Below are positions 11,463 through 23,484 of a stretch of 64,000 bases of DNA, piece by piece. The notes below the pieces were generated by a model, which saw only the letters and a list, made by a program, of their open reading frames with translations, made no database searches and was not told where the DNA came from. A program made the position numbers and the translations under genes. Every line of letters begins with the position of its first letter. Within the stretch, counting starts at the first letter, position 1. The stretch is from Sequoia sempervirens. Its lineage: Eukaryota > Streptophyta > Pinopsida > Cupressales > Cupressaceae. Where the stretch lies: NCBI GenBank assembly GCA_007258455.2, contig VDFB02344161.1, forward strand, positions 186,001-250,000, given 5' to 3'.

Positions 11463-14400
11463 TCATGTTTTAACTGTCGGCCTTATAAGACCCATGCCTG
11501 AACCACTTCCAACATGTTTGAAATCTGTTGCCTCTAAATTATCCCCGTGTCCAGAAAATCCAGTGCCTCCTTTCTCCAGGGCAATCAAATGTTTTTCCTT
11601 GCAGCTCTTGTTGCAGACAAAACAAACTTTATCCACCGCAACAAATTTTTCTGCACACTTTTTGCAATAAATGTGACCACATGTGCTGATTGCCATCAAT
11701 GCATGTCTGTTAGTTAATGTATCTTTGCAGCTGGGACAAATATGACTGGCGCCCAAAGTCTCAGATTGCTTCTCATGCTTATCCTTAGTGAAAATAACTG
11801 GGAAAAGAGATTTCAGCCTTAGCTTCTCTTTACCTTCTGGGCAAATTGTATCAATTGAAGGTGCTTCAATTTTCACAGGTGCATCAGGCGTTGCAGAAGG
11901 CAACCAAAATGCTTTCATCGTCCGAAGAGCTTCCTCTTCAAATGAGGTCACTTTAACACTATTAGCCCCATGAAAACTACTTTTATCTCGAACATAGTTC
12001 TTGTCATTATACTGAGGTACTGCACCATTGTTTTGCTGATCAAATGCATCAAGTTCCTGCTGCCTCTTCAACATCAATCTCTCTTCTTCTTCTTCTTTTT
12101 CTTGCTTCTGCTGTTCGGCATAACTCACAAGCTTCCTGTAAAAAACACATTGTATTGTATGAGGTTCCAGCATCCTAGACAAACTTTTGTCACCAGTTTT
12201 AGATAGCAACTCAAAAAGATACCAAAACCCTTGGTATTTTTATTTGGAAATACAATCACTAAAACTACAAAAAAAATAGACAAAGAAAACATTAACAGAA
12301 CAAAATTTATATCCAAATTTACTGCAACCCAATCATATTTTCTGTGGAGCATAACTCACAAGCTTCCTGTAAAAATATGCATTGCATTCAACAAGGTTTG
12401 AGCATCAGACACAAACTTCTGATAACAGTTTTACAAAGATACATAAAAGAAATATCATGATCCTTGCTTATTACACCTGAAGCAAATACAACCCCTATTT
12501 ATACAAACAATAGATAGGAAAAGATTCAGAACAGAATTTATCTTCAACATTCACTACAACCTGAACATAATACTTATATATTCACTAGTAACCATTCACT
12601 AGCAACCACACTTAATGTGTAATGGGCACACAAATAGAGATTTGAGCAAGAGCTGGTGGTGACTACCATGAGTAACCAGAATGGGTCACACAAATCCCAA
12701 AGGTGAGTCTACAACGTACAAACTTGACAACAACAAAGATTAGAAGATCTGGCAGTTTGCTATCACTTTTGTAAACAATAGCAACAACTTTCCATAGTGC
12801 TCCATTGAAAGACTGCAGCAACCCATCAATTTGAACTTGAAGTGAGTATAACTTGGTGGCCAATGCACAAGAGCGCCGTGCAAGGTAGTTGCTCATCCTT
12901 GATGACTGTAAAAGGATCTCACCCTCGTTTAATCTGCATTACATCATGCAATTGGCATCCCAAAGGACTTTAGAAAGGGTGTTGTAGATGAGCACAAATT
13001 CTAAATCAGAAAATTGCAAAATACAACCTCCAATATTGTGTCCTTATGTATCAGGTATGAGGAGCATCAAGACTATAGGTCACCTCAAGGAACTTGATTT
13101 GCTTTTATGTATTTCTCTTTTGTTTGATCACTAGAATGACCAGCTAAACTTTATCATCCAGCTTACTTTCGTAACAGGATGTGATCAAAGCGATTGATGA
13201 TCTCCTTCCGTAACAGTTATTGTCCACATTGCTTTACAAATTAAACAAATGCAAACATTATAATCCCGGTGTTACAGTCTATTCAAGCCTGTTTAATATT
13301 GACCAATCAAGCTAGCACCTGGCTCATATTTAAATGATCTTCTGCTTTTCTTCGATACACAGAAAAAATAACTTTATTAAATTAACAATATTTCCTCCTT
13401 CACTTTCTCTTTTACCTATATTTTGTGAAAGAGCTGGACCAACCAGGGTAGCTAAGCTGCTGCCATCGATACAATTTTTTATCCACTGTCACAGGCTTAT
13501 TCTTTCACTACTTTCGGTTTCCAAATTTACACAGGCTTTTCTCCTTGTCGGCAACTCCCTCCAGATTATGTGAGGACTGAAAACATCAAGCTCAGAATAC
13601 CCTCACTAGGAAGAGAGCTCAAGCATTAGCAAATGATTTCTTGACAAAGGACAAGACCTGTCTAAAGCATGTGGAAGTTGCAGCTCAATCCACCGATATA
13701 TAACAAATGAAAAAGGGCTTGAGGGAGAAAGGGTGGCTATGTAAAGAATTTGCCACAGATTTGACAAGTAGAGATTACGATCTTATTTTATAAGAAGCTA
13801 AGATGTGGTAAGTCCAATGGAGATGAAACGAGGTATACCGCAAATCATTGATAGCCATTCCGTTGACGATAAGGTGGTGCCAACAACTCTGTTATTCTCG
13901 TGTTTAACTAGTGTGCAGTAGAAGCTTCATGCTTCCCAATAATTCATTAAATTCCATTTACTCTACCATGAATAATTTGCGCAGTTTCCAATTTTAATGT
14001 GATCAACACAACAGTTTCTGATTTTAATGTTAATGGCAGCAATTGCTTCAATGGTCACCCAATGCATATGAAAGATTACACACTGTCGATTTTTCATGCC
14101 TGCTGTACAGGAGATCACTGCTTTTCAGAGAGGAATGCCTATCAGCATAATTAAAGACGATGATACATTAAAAAATATGAATATCTAAAATAAAACTTCC
14201 AACTAAAAAGGGTAAAATAAGTATAACCTGGGGGTGAAGGCAGGGGTGGTAAGGGATTGGTTGGGTGAAGAGATAAGGAGGTGCTGTGGAGAATAAGGGG
14301 GGAAAGGGAGGATAAGGGGGTGAAAATGAAACCAAAGTCACTAATCCTAGCATTGCATGGAGAGGTGTCCCTTGGGATCTAGGTGATGTTCCAGACATCA

Positions 14401-17400
14401 TGATGACTTGGGGACTTTGAGGTGGACGTCCCACTTTTCAGAATTCGACAGCCTGCACCATTTGGTGCATAAAAATAAGAGTTCACATTTTAAAGAAAAA
14501 TGCTAAAACCCACTCAAAAGGTATAAATGGGAGAATTGTCATCCTAAATTCAGCATATTGCATTTGCTTTTTAAAATTTTAGCTGCTTTTAGTTGTTCAA
14601 GTTAAAAATAGCCATCTCCCTCACCGTCCAAAAAAATTGCAAAGTTTTCACCATCCCCAAAACTGCATCCTCATTTCCCCGCATTCCCCCATTCCAGAAA
14701 CTTGGACAAACACTACTAAATCCTGCCAATCTAACCCAGATCTTGTTAGATACAAACCATAGTAGCATTCATTTACATGCCATTGGTACAGCATGGCAAA
14801 TGTGTAAATGGAATTCAATTACCTGGGTTTAAAATGGGAAAAACTTGAAAAAATTTGAAAGGAAAATATATATAATATTTGTAAAAATAAAGAAAACCTT
14901 GATTTTGTTATATCATATCAGATATGGTGCATAGAGATTAGAAATAAATAAAGCTAATTATTCCAATTATAGAAGAAGAGAATGGTTTTTTAAAATGAAT
15001 GGCTGCAACTCTCTACAATGGCGGACTATGTTCCTCTACTCTGTATTCTCCCACAGACCTAGCTTCAGCCTCCAAACTTCTGCCTCTGCATTACCATCTG
15101 TGACAATGGTGATTCGAAATTCCTAACTGCAAATGGCCCATAGGATTCTCCATCTTCAAGCATGAATACTTAAATTGCTGCCAGGGCAGAGCCCTTCCTC
15201 TCCCCTGCAAATTCAACTTCAGTATGGTGAATTTGCAGGGGTTCTTCTGCCTCATGTGGATCAGCAGTCTCCTCCTGGTAGGGATGGAGCTTCATATCCT
15301 CATTCAGATTTGTCAAATTTTGATACCAAGACAGAAGAGAGTCAATTCTTAATAAAGTTATAACTGTGGAATTTGAGAAAGAGGTGGCTGAGAGTGAAGA
15401 ACGGCTGATGCAAGTTACCCTAATCTGTAAATTTTTTAAAAAATGGCCAAGTCTGCATAAGCTCCATGATTGACACAGGTATTTGCACATCTGCAAAATA
15501 TTGGTTTTAAGTTTTGGGTAGTCCATAAAAACCCTTCAAATAGAGATAGTCTTCTCAAAGGAGGCCCGCAGTTTTAGGATATGGCTTATTTGGATCTAAA
15601 ACCTTGGCATCAAGATTTTAATCACCTTTCTGAATCCTTCTATTTTTCTTTAGTATGGGTAAAGCTAATGAACCTTCCACTTCAATTTTCATCTGTTCAA
15701 TCTCTTTCTTCAATTGTAAAGTCATTGGGAAAACTTTTTCCCATCCCAAATTTGTCTAAGACATATAGAGTTAGACATTTCACCTTTTAAAGAATTCTTG
15801 ACAGAATGAATTTTTCCAATAAGTTAACCTAAAGAAATTTGTTTAAAGTTGGGAACACGATTTGGAGGCAACAACTTGACTATGACAATTTGGAGGCAAC
15901 AAATTGATAAGAAAAGCCTCTTTAAGGTATAAATTAAAAGAAAAAACCTCATTACTATTTAAAAATTACCACTATTGGAGAAAATTGCATACCCTGCACC
16001 TTTCAAATTCGTCAGTTTGACCTGGTTAGCTTTTATGCAACAACTAGTGTACAAGTGTCATGTTTTCGTACAAGAAATGACACATTCCCTGAACATCGCC
16101 TGATTCTCTCCCACACATCCCCAGGAATCAGGTCTCAATCCTCAGTTTACCTGTTCTCCACCTTAGTTCAACACAGTGCAAAATCAACCCCACTTTTAAA
16201 TTCAAATTTTCAAATTGAGCCTGTCATCCCCCTCTACCTAGGCGTTGTGTGCCGACTTGAAGTGTGAAATATTTCAAATTGTATTCTAGAGTGTTGTTTT
16301 AAAGGAAAAACCCTAATTCATTAAAACATCATCTAGAATCAGGATCTACCAAGCTTTCACTGTTTGCGTCATCATTCAAAGAGCACATCTAAGCATTCAC
16401 TACCACATCAACAGCTGCATATTTACTGATAGATAGGCATATTGCATGTTTGCTTGCTGTCTTCATTGTTCAACCATTGTTCACAAGCCATTCACAAGTT
16501 GTCGGATAAGTCCACATGGACTTTAGGAATTTAATTAAGGAGAACATGACTCTTATTTAGCAGCTCCCCAAAGTTGTTTATAAACACCACCAATCTATTT
16601 ATTGCAAATTCAAATATCAGAAGGCAATATAAACCAGTTTCCAGACCACAATACCTGTCAGGTCGATTACACACCAGAGGAAAGCAAAGTCCAATTCGCT
16701 ATTTGCCAGAGCATCACAGAGTCAGATCTGATACCAGTAAGTCGTTTGCATTACTGTGTGATAGTTTGCAGCGCAGTGTTATCAACTGCACCTAAAGCTA
16801 AGCAACCCAAATCCATCTTTGTTTTTTCAAAAAGTGTGCCTGTCTATTTAAAATTCACTGTGTCCAGCTCATAGATTCTAGGGTAGATCTGATTATTGTT
16901 TATTTTATTTGTTTACCCTGAAATGTCCCCCTTTATGACCGATCCAAAGCTTTGATGTGTCAACTGCCAGACAGGATTTAGTTGACTTAGTCTTGGTTGG
17001 CAATTTGAAAGCAGTTAGTCTTTCAGAAAGTTAATCGACTAAGTTAGTCAGTTAAGCAGTAAATAAGATCAGTTAGCCAATAAATCAGGTCGCTGAACTG
17101 CAGTTGCCCTCATTCTGAATATGGGAACATTCAGTGCGTTATGTTCAATAATTAGTTATATCAATATGCTCTGTCATACTTATCAAAGAACAAAATAAAA
17201 TGTTCTGTTATTAGCTTTTCCTGCATCATTTTCTGTATCTTTTAGTTAGTGTATTTCATATCCTAGGATTTTTTGAAAAGGCTCGTTATCTTCCCTTTCA
17301 ACTCTAAAATAAATCTATTTAATGTAAAACTTAGAAAGAAAATTTGAAATGTATTGGCTTAACCCTGAACTAAAAATTCTCAATCTTCCCATGCTTTAAA

Positions 17401-18640
17401 TTTTCAGCCCAAGTGAGAAAACAAAAGGCAAAGATAAAGGGATAGGCATACATAAAAACAAATCTTCAAAACCACTTTTTGAAAAAGTTGGGAAAAATTT
17501 GGGAAACAGAGAAGAAGATGTGGCAGGTGGCAATCACAAGTTTTTGGAGTGTAATGTTACTATGATACAAACCTTTCAATGTATCAAAAAGGTCCAACTC
17601 ACTGTTATTGAACAAAACACTACTAATCACTGAGAAATTGTTTGCAGGCAAGGCATTTCAAAATTACAACCTTTTCAATTTCATTTCCATAATTTCAGAA
17701 TTGTGCCCAAAAAGAAAACATTAACAATATAATCATAAACGAATACAAAACCATCTCAAATACAAGAACAGTGTAAAATGTCCACTCAAAGCAAGTATTA
17801 TTCCAACCAGAACTACAAAACACTAAAAACACGAACACTGTGCCCCAACGCACTAAAAACACGAACACTGTGCCCCAACGCATAAAAATGAAATATAATC
17901 AAAGAAGCCGAGTTGGCCATATGAATGGGAAAATGCAAGCCAGAACTATAAAAAACACAAAAAAAATTATATCGAATACCGAAAGAGAAATTGACAAAAT
18001 CAATTAACTAAATAGCCTATTCAGAGATACCTGATTACAAAACGCATGAAAAATCTATACTCAACATCCAAAAAAAATTAAAAAAAAGTAATAAAATAAA
18101 TGGGTTATATCATTTGGAGTAGGGTGAGGTGAAAAATCATTTACCTAAATGAGCCCAATTGCCCAACTGACAGGCAAACACAGACCCACAATCCAAAAAC
18201 AATAAAAGTTAAAATTGTGTTCAATGCAATGAAAGAAACCTGAACACTAAAAGTAAACCCAAAAAATAATAAGCCTCGATATCCTGTAAAAAAGAGTCCT
18301 AATTGCCGCAGGTAGAAGCGAGACGCACATCCAAAAACCTTTAAAATACCAAGAATGAAAAGTAGGGTTTCTACAGAAGGGGAAAGAAATAATGCGCATA
18401 CCTTTTAATATCTTTCTTCTGGGCCAGAAGGCATTCAAAAATACATTCCTTGCAGAAGAGATGCCCCTTCTGGCAGCACATAGGATCTATTAATGGTTTG
18501 AGGCAGAGGCAGCATGCATCAAAGGGCTTGATCGAGTCTTTTCCTAGTCTTTCTTTCTGGGTTCCATAGCCCAGTTTCTTTTTCTCGTCGTAGGTGAAGA
18601 AGGCAAGATCATTGTTGTTTTTGGAGTGTCTCTGAGGCAT
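11463..18640 (-). CDS. CSU1: NOSIP/CSU1-like RING E3 ubiquitin ligase (two exons)
   Basis: Exon 1 is 18402..18640 (ATG at 18640) and exon 2 is 11463..12135. Joining AAAAG|GTATGC to TTTTTTACAG|G gives an uninterrupted 303-residue protein, close to the ~300 usual for NOSIP/CSU1. The N-terminal half-RING/U-box-like domain lies at about residues 40-80 with C43/C44/C46, H60, C63 and C66. A Glu/Lys/Arg-rich coiled coil follows at about 85-115, then the conserved 'FHGANSVKVTSFEEEAL' and 'AFWLPSATP'. The C-terminal RING spans 213-254 with C213, C216, C232, H234, C237, C240, C251 and C254. Family members are nuclear ubiquitin ligases. Arabidopsis CSU1 acts on COP1/SPA in light signalling, and animal NOSIP binds nitric oxide synthases. 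No frame defects were seen, so it is probably functional. Orthology to CSU1 is inferred from sequence recall. Confidence 0.93.
12118..12575 (-). repeat. Tandem duplication of the intron/exon-2 boundary, with a decoy 3' splice site
   Basis: The segment from about 12118 to 12346 and the segment from 12347 to about 12575 are diverged direct copies. Both open with GCATAACTCACAAGCTTCC followed by TGTAAAAA, and later share matching AAACTT and CAGTTTT tracts and ACAGAA...TTTAT blocks. On the gene strand each copy carries TTTTTACAG followed by GAAGCTTGTGAGTTATGC, so the upstream copy preserves a complete acceptor (AG at 12368/12367) plus the first ~17 exon bases. After that it diverges and reaches a stop in the exon-2 frame about 11 codons in. 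Confidence 0.8.
15202..15241. repeat. Perfect 14-bp inverted repeat (hairpin) in the intron
   Basis: CCCCTGCAAATTCA at 15202..15215 is exactly inverted at 15228..15241, with a 12-nt loop. It would form a strong stem in either strand's RNA. No T-run, transposon end or known structured RNA was recognised around it. Confidence 0.7.
17821..17880. repeat. Exact 30-bp tandem duplication
   Basis: Two identical 30-bp units, beginning CACTAAAAAC and ending TGCCCCAACG, stand side by side in the intron. Exact identity suggests a recent duplication compared with the decayed repeats elsewhere. Confidence 0.9.
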
Positions 18641-18736
18641 CTTCTCAACAATGAAAAAAGTGTAGATCTGATTGATTGGTTAAAGAAGTCTTTAGTTCTT
18701 ACAGATTTTTGCATATACAGAGATATGGAGTGTATA

Positions 18737-18744
18737 ATTTTATA
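18737..18744 (-). promoter_or_regulatory. Possible TATA box of the NOSIP/CSU1-like gene
   Basis: TATAAAAT on the minus strand lies about 100 bp before the start codon at 18640, a plausible distance for a plant TATA box with a 65-75 nt leader. In AT-rich DNA such a match is weak evidence, and no other core element was identified. Confidence 0.3.
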
Positions 18745-18849
18745 TGGTCAATTAGTTAGTCGGCCACAACTTGCGACGCTCTATTGTTGTATTTGTCGGT
18801 GTTGCTTTTCTATATTTACTTAAATAGAATACAATTTTCCAAATAATAT

Positions 18850-21800
18850 ATTATTTACACCAAAGGCATTTTTTCTGTAAGGTCTAAGAATTTACTCTAA
18901 TTTTTTTGAGCTTGCCTATCAACGATAATGGTTATTAGAGGTATTATTTTCTGGTCTCCAGATGTGAAAGATAGATTTGTTTGCACTACTTCTATCTTTG
19001 ACAAGAATGGTTGTTTTGTGGTGTGTATTCTATTTATGGTTGTTCAATTATTTATCAGTGGTAGACAGATGTCTTTAGGATTCTATAATGAAAATTATTG
19101 CTATAGGATACCTTATTCATATTTGTTGAGGCTCAAGGGAGGCTACCCTTTGTGCTTCCATTTGGACCATTCTTACAACCTCTATTGAAGGGGCGTAGAG
19201 GTTGTTCTGAGGCTACACTTTTTGATAGCTTTGATTAGGTCAGTTTTTACTTTCTTAACTAACTTGAGCCCCAACTAACTAGAGGCTCAAACCATAGTTG
19301 TTGAATCAAAATCAATTGGCTTAATAAAGGTTGTTTGAGTAGATATTTGTTAGATGACATATCTATAAATCTTCAGGCCCATCTTGATGTGTAATTTGTA
19401 GAGCAACAATAGTGATGACAAGGAGAAAGGATGAATTTGTCTAATATTTTCAAGCTTTGATTTTTCTTTTGGTTTTTAAAATATAATCTCTACATCTATT
19501 AATTCTTGTGTTAACCAAATGCTTTTTCTGTCACAAATTCATGTGTTACCTAAATTAATAAACATGTAAAAGACTTAAAGGTTAAGCTATATAATATAAA
19601 AAAATATTTCTTGTCTAAACTTGCAATATGAGACATCACATACAACAACAAATCTCAAGTTCTCATGATCTTGCTCAACTAAAAATTGTAATATTAAATA
19701 ATAACAATGCATTCTATAATTCTCCTTATTTATGTTGATAATAGAAATTACAAGGTATAGCATCTATAATAGTAAATAATACCATTCCCTAGAACCGTAA
19801 AAGAACTTATAAAAACTATGTAAGGAAAAAAAAAATTGATAGGCACATTAGAAACTTGCCTTTGGATAGTATAAAGGTGTTAATAAAGACTTTAGCAGGC
19901 GATCACGGAAAAATGGATGCTTATCTAGGATTGTATACCTACCCCCTACACACCTAGATATGCCATAGTGGATTGAAACTATTTAACGACTTCAAGCTAA
20001 AAAGAATCTAACTTTGTACAATTCTTAAACAATATGTGAAAACAAAATGGTGCCACTAAATCTAAAATAAGTAATTTAATGGAGCCTTTGAGAGATGATG
20101 AAGAAAGAAGACAACTTATTACAATATATAAAAGGATTGAAATAGTGAGGGTACCATTGTGATCCAATTGTAACTTGTAGATTACTTGTAGAGTTTGTTG
20201 AGCAATATCAAGACAACTTCATTATTAGCATGGCATTCCTAGGCTTAACATTGCTCCACATGGTGTTGGTTCCATTGAGCATGTCCATCATAGGCAATCA
20301 AACATTATTTTCCTTTACATGTTCCTTTTTCCTAACATCCACTATACTCACCTCCACTTTAATGGTTTGATGCATAATGGTCTCCATGTGAGGAAGTGTT
20401 ATTTTCCCTATGTCCAATTTATGTATGTTTTCATTGTTAATTGTTATAAATATATTCATTTATTCTTTATACTTTCTTCATTAAAGATACTCCTCAATAT
20501 GTGAATAAACCAAGAATAAATGTATAATGTCAACTTCTTCTATTATAATTTGTTAACAAATTATTGTCAAGGTTCCCACAACCACTAACTTGGAAATTTT
20601 TAAGTGGTCATAGAAACACTTAATAAACAAATATAAAAAAAATTAATAGGCACACTTGTAAGCCTACAATATGATGGTCAAAGTGGAAATTTCATGGCAC
20701 CTGTATTTATATGAGGAAACAAATTAAATTTACATTAAATAAAAAAGATTATTGTTTGGAATGCGTGATTCTTAAAGGAGGCTAAGGAAGCCGAGGACAT
20801 CATCATTCTTATTTCTGGTGTATTTGAAAGGTCAATATGAGATTCTAAACAAGTGACTATATTAAAATAAAAATGAATTATAATCTAAATTTAATAATTG
20901 TGAGTTGCTAAACTCGAGGTGTAAAATATGGTTGCCTCCACTAGCTCATGTTAAGTTGAAATGGTCCCCCTAAACTATGAATGTCTTAATTGTCCTAGAG
21001 TTGTACATTACTTGCAATTATATAAGATTGTTGCCATTTTTTAATTTTTTTCAATTTCATGATTTCAGTGTAAATTTATCTATGGTGTGTCTTTGTATTG
21101 AGGTATTTATCAATTATGCAAAAATGTCAAATCTTACTTTGTTGTGCTAAGGGTATGTTCCAAGTCTAATGCTGCTAAGACACTTATATGTCTTTACTAA
21201 ATAATTTTGATTAAGCACATGTATCCTAACATAAAAGAATAATGTACACTATTAAAAATAACTTAGATAAAAGTTTAGGTATAGTCAAGTACATTTTTTA
21301 ATCTTGTTTGACTAGATAATCAACTTTAATATTTGTGTACTAAGAAGGATAAAATTCTTCTAATTTAGCTTAAATTCCTAGTCAACAAGATTCTAATGAA
21401 GAAAGAATAGTAAATTTTTTGAGTGTGCATGAGATTCAACAGATTTATTACATTAAACATAACATTTCATCAACATGTTGATGATCCATCTCAAATTGTA
21501 TTTTGTAGCTTTCTCTCTAATATTAACAATATAAAGCTAATGATTTTAGATTGGGAACTCGGTATGTAACATTATAACCCTTTCCTTACTAATGCAAGCA
21601 AGTTGTCTTCTAGTCCTTAATATATTTGTTTGCAACAAATGACTTGGTTGCACTACATAATAATATACTATTATACTAAGTATGAGGTTGTCAAAGTCAC
21701 TTTCCTACTTTGGGAAATACTTTAGAGTTTCTCATATCAACATACCTTTCCTTCATCCCCTGCATTCCTACTTTCTTGATCCTTTATTTTCTACATACTT

Positions 21801-23250
21801 CTAGGTTTCCCTTTCCCTTGTAATGGTAATGTGTGTATAGTATCTTCAATCAAAAATTCTCAAGGGTGTAGGTTATGCCAAAACCCTAATCCTCAATCCT
21901 TCTTGCATCAAGTATCACAAATTCCTAATCCTTGCTCTCTCCAACATCGGGTAGCTTTGAAGCTTGATCCTCACTATCGTACCACTTTTCCTTTTGGGGC
22001 CCACAAATAATTACATCCTAAGACATCCTAACATCCCTACTCCCCAATCCTTGAACCCTCACAAGATTGCTCCCTTTAGGTATGTGAATGTCTAAAATTA
22101 TAATGTTAAACCTTGGGATAATTTGTTGCTCACCCTTTAAGCATACAATTGCTTAGACCCCTACACTCAAGGATGCAATTTGATTGAACCTTGTCACTCA
22201 AATAAAGGATTGCACCCACAACCATGAATAACTAAAAATACCATTAATGAGCCCAATTTGAATATAAATTAGAATGAAACTCTCAAACTACTCTCAACAT
22301 GTTTGAGCATGTACTAGTCCTTCAAAGTTCCTATATAAGGAAAGAAACTTCATCCATTGGGATCATATTTCATGTCATCAACAATTCTCAAACCCTATTT
22401 TGAGCACTTATATTTAGCAATTATATCTAAGGATGAAACCATTTGGATTTGGAGATTAGAAGATGAAAACCCTTTGGTTTCTGGAGGGGATCTTCATATA
22501 GAGGTTGCATTGACACTTCAATTTAGAGGATTTCATAATTTATTGGATATTTCTACAATTTGATCATTTTTATAATATCTTTATAATCATTTTCATTTTG
22601 ATTATCAAGAAATACTTGTAGTATCAAATCCATGTAATAATTTGGATGAAATGTGTGAAGGAAATATTTTATGTAGGAATTTTAGATCCAAGTATTTTGC
22701 GTGATATTTGTGTTTTATTTCTGTTGCATTATTCTAGATTAAGTAATTTATACGAATATTTTAGCTAAGGTTCATTACAAATTAACACATGCTTAGATCA
22801 TTGGGGTATTAGTTGCTCATTATAATGTAGAAAAAACAAGGGGAATCATGTTCAAATTTTGAGGATAAGTAATTAGATGATTTTCTACTCTTGTGCATTA
22901 GACAACAAGTTAAAATTAATTCAAATTTATGGGTCAAAACATGTCTTGTGAATAGAGAATAATTATAATTTATTGCTATCATGTACAAAAGTGAGAGTAA
23001 CCCACCAGATCTTCCACTCTTTGTTGTGGTCAAGTTTGAATTCTATGTAGGTTCACCTTGGGATCCATGTGATTTAAACCTTGAGCTGATTTTTTAATTA
23101 CTTACAGTAGTTGCTGTCAACTCCCAATTAAGATGGTGTGGACCTTGACAATCCATAAATTCTAAGGTGTAACACTTGAATGGACATTAATTGACATTGA
23201 AAACACTTCTCATCAAGGTCTCACATTCATTATTATCTTTGGGATGTGAT
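18850..23250. other. Non-genic stretch with nothing recognised
   Basis: I found no coding motif, RNA gene or element boundary here. The open frames (for example 18928..19188 plus and 22357..22563 plus) have no recognisable domains. It is probably intergenic DNA with unreadably old repeats. Confidence 0.45.
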
Positions 23251-23256
23251 ATCTTA

Positions 23257-23398
23257 GTGTTGATATTTCTGGATTAAAACTGTGTGCAATATTTTTACAT
23301 CAACATTTCATATCATACTTCATAATCCATCATGATGATGATCTATCTTGTTGATATAAAAAAGATTGCACATAGTTTCAATCTAGAAATCTTAGCAC
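23257..23398. repeat. Fold-back: ~48-bp imperfect inverted repeat
   Basis: The left arm 23257..23304 (from GTGTTGATATTTCT to TTACATCAAC) is an imperfect reverse complement of the right arm 23350..23398 (from GTTGATATAAAAAAG to ATCTTAGCAC). The spacer of about 45 bp is rich in ATGATG/CATCAT. This resembles a MITE/fold-back element. No clear target-site duplication was found. Confidence 0.6.
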
Positions 23399-23484
23399 TA
23401 TTTTATCATGGACTATGGAAAATTCATGCTATTAGTGTGATATCTTACTAATAGGAGAAGTTTCATGCAAAGAAAATGTCGAAA

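Larger units (their letters stand above)
12136..18401 (-). other. Single 6.27-kb intron of the NOSIP/CSU1-like gene
   Basis: The intron has a GT donor at 18401/18400 and an AG acceptor at 12137/12136, with a T-rich tract before the acceptor. The open frames inside it are short and unlike any family. It holds a duplicated acceptor region (12.1-12.6 kb), a perfect 14-bp hairpin (15.2 kb) and an exact 30-bp tandem duplication (17.8 kb). A sequence beginning TGAAATGTCCCCC near 16920 has an LTR-like start, but no matching end was found. Confidence 0.85.

Noticed and set aside
14168..14434. 88-codon Pro-rich minus-strand frame inside the NOSIP intron
   Set aside because: It lies in the intron, has no splice context joining it to the exons, and its Pro/Phe/Ser richness follows from a purine-rich tract.
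15170..15526. 118-codon minus-strand frame inside the intron
   Set aside because: No recognisable domain, and it spans the perfect hairpin; an extra exon would break the complete 303-residue NOSIP reading.
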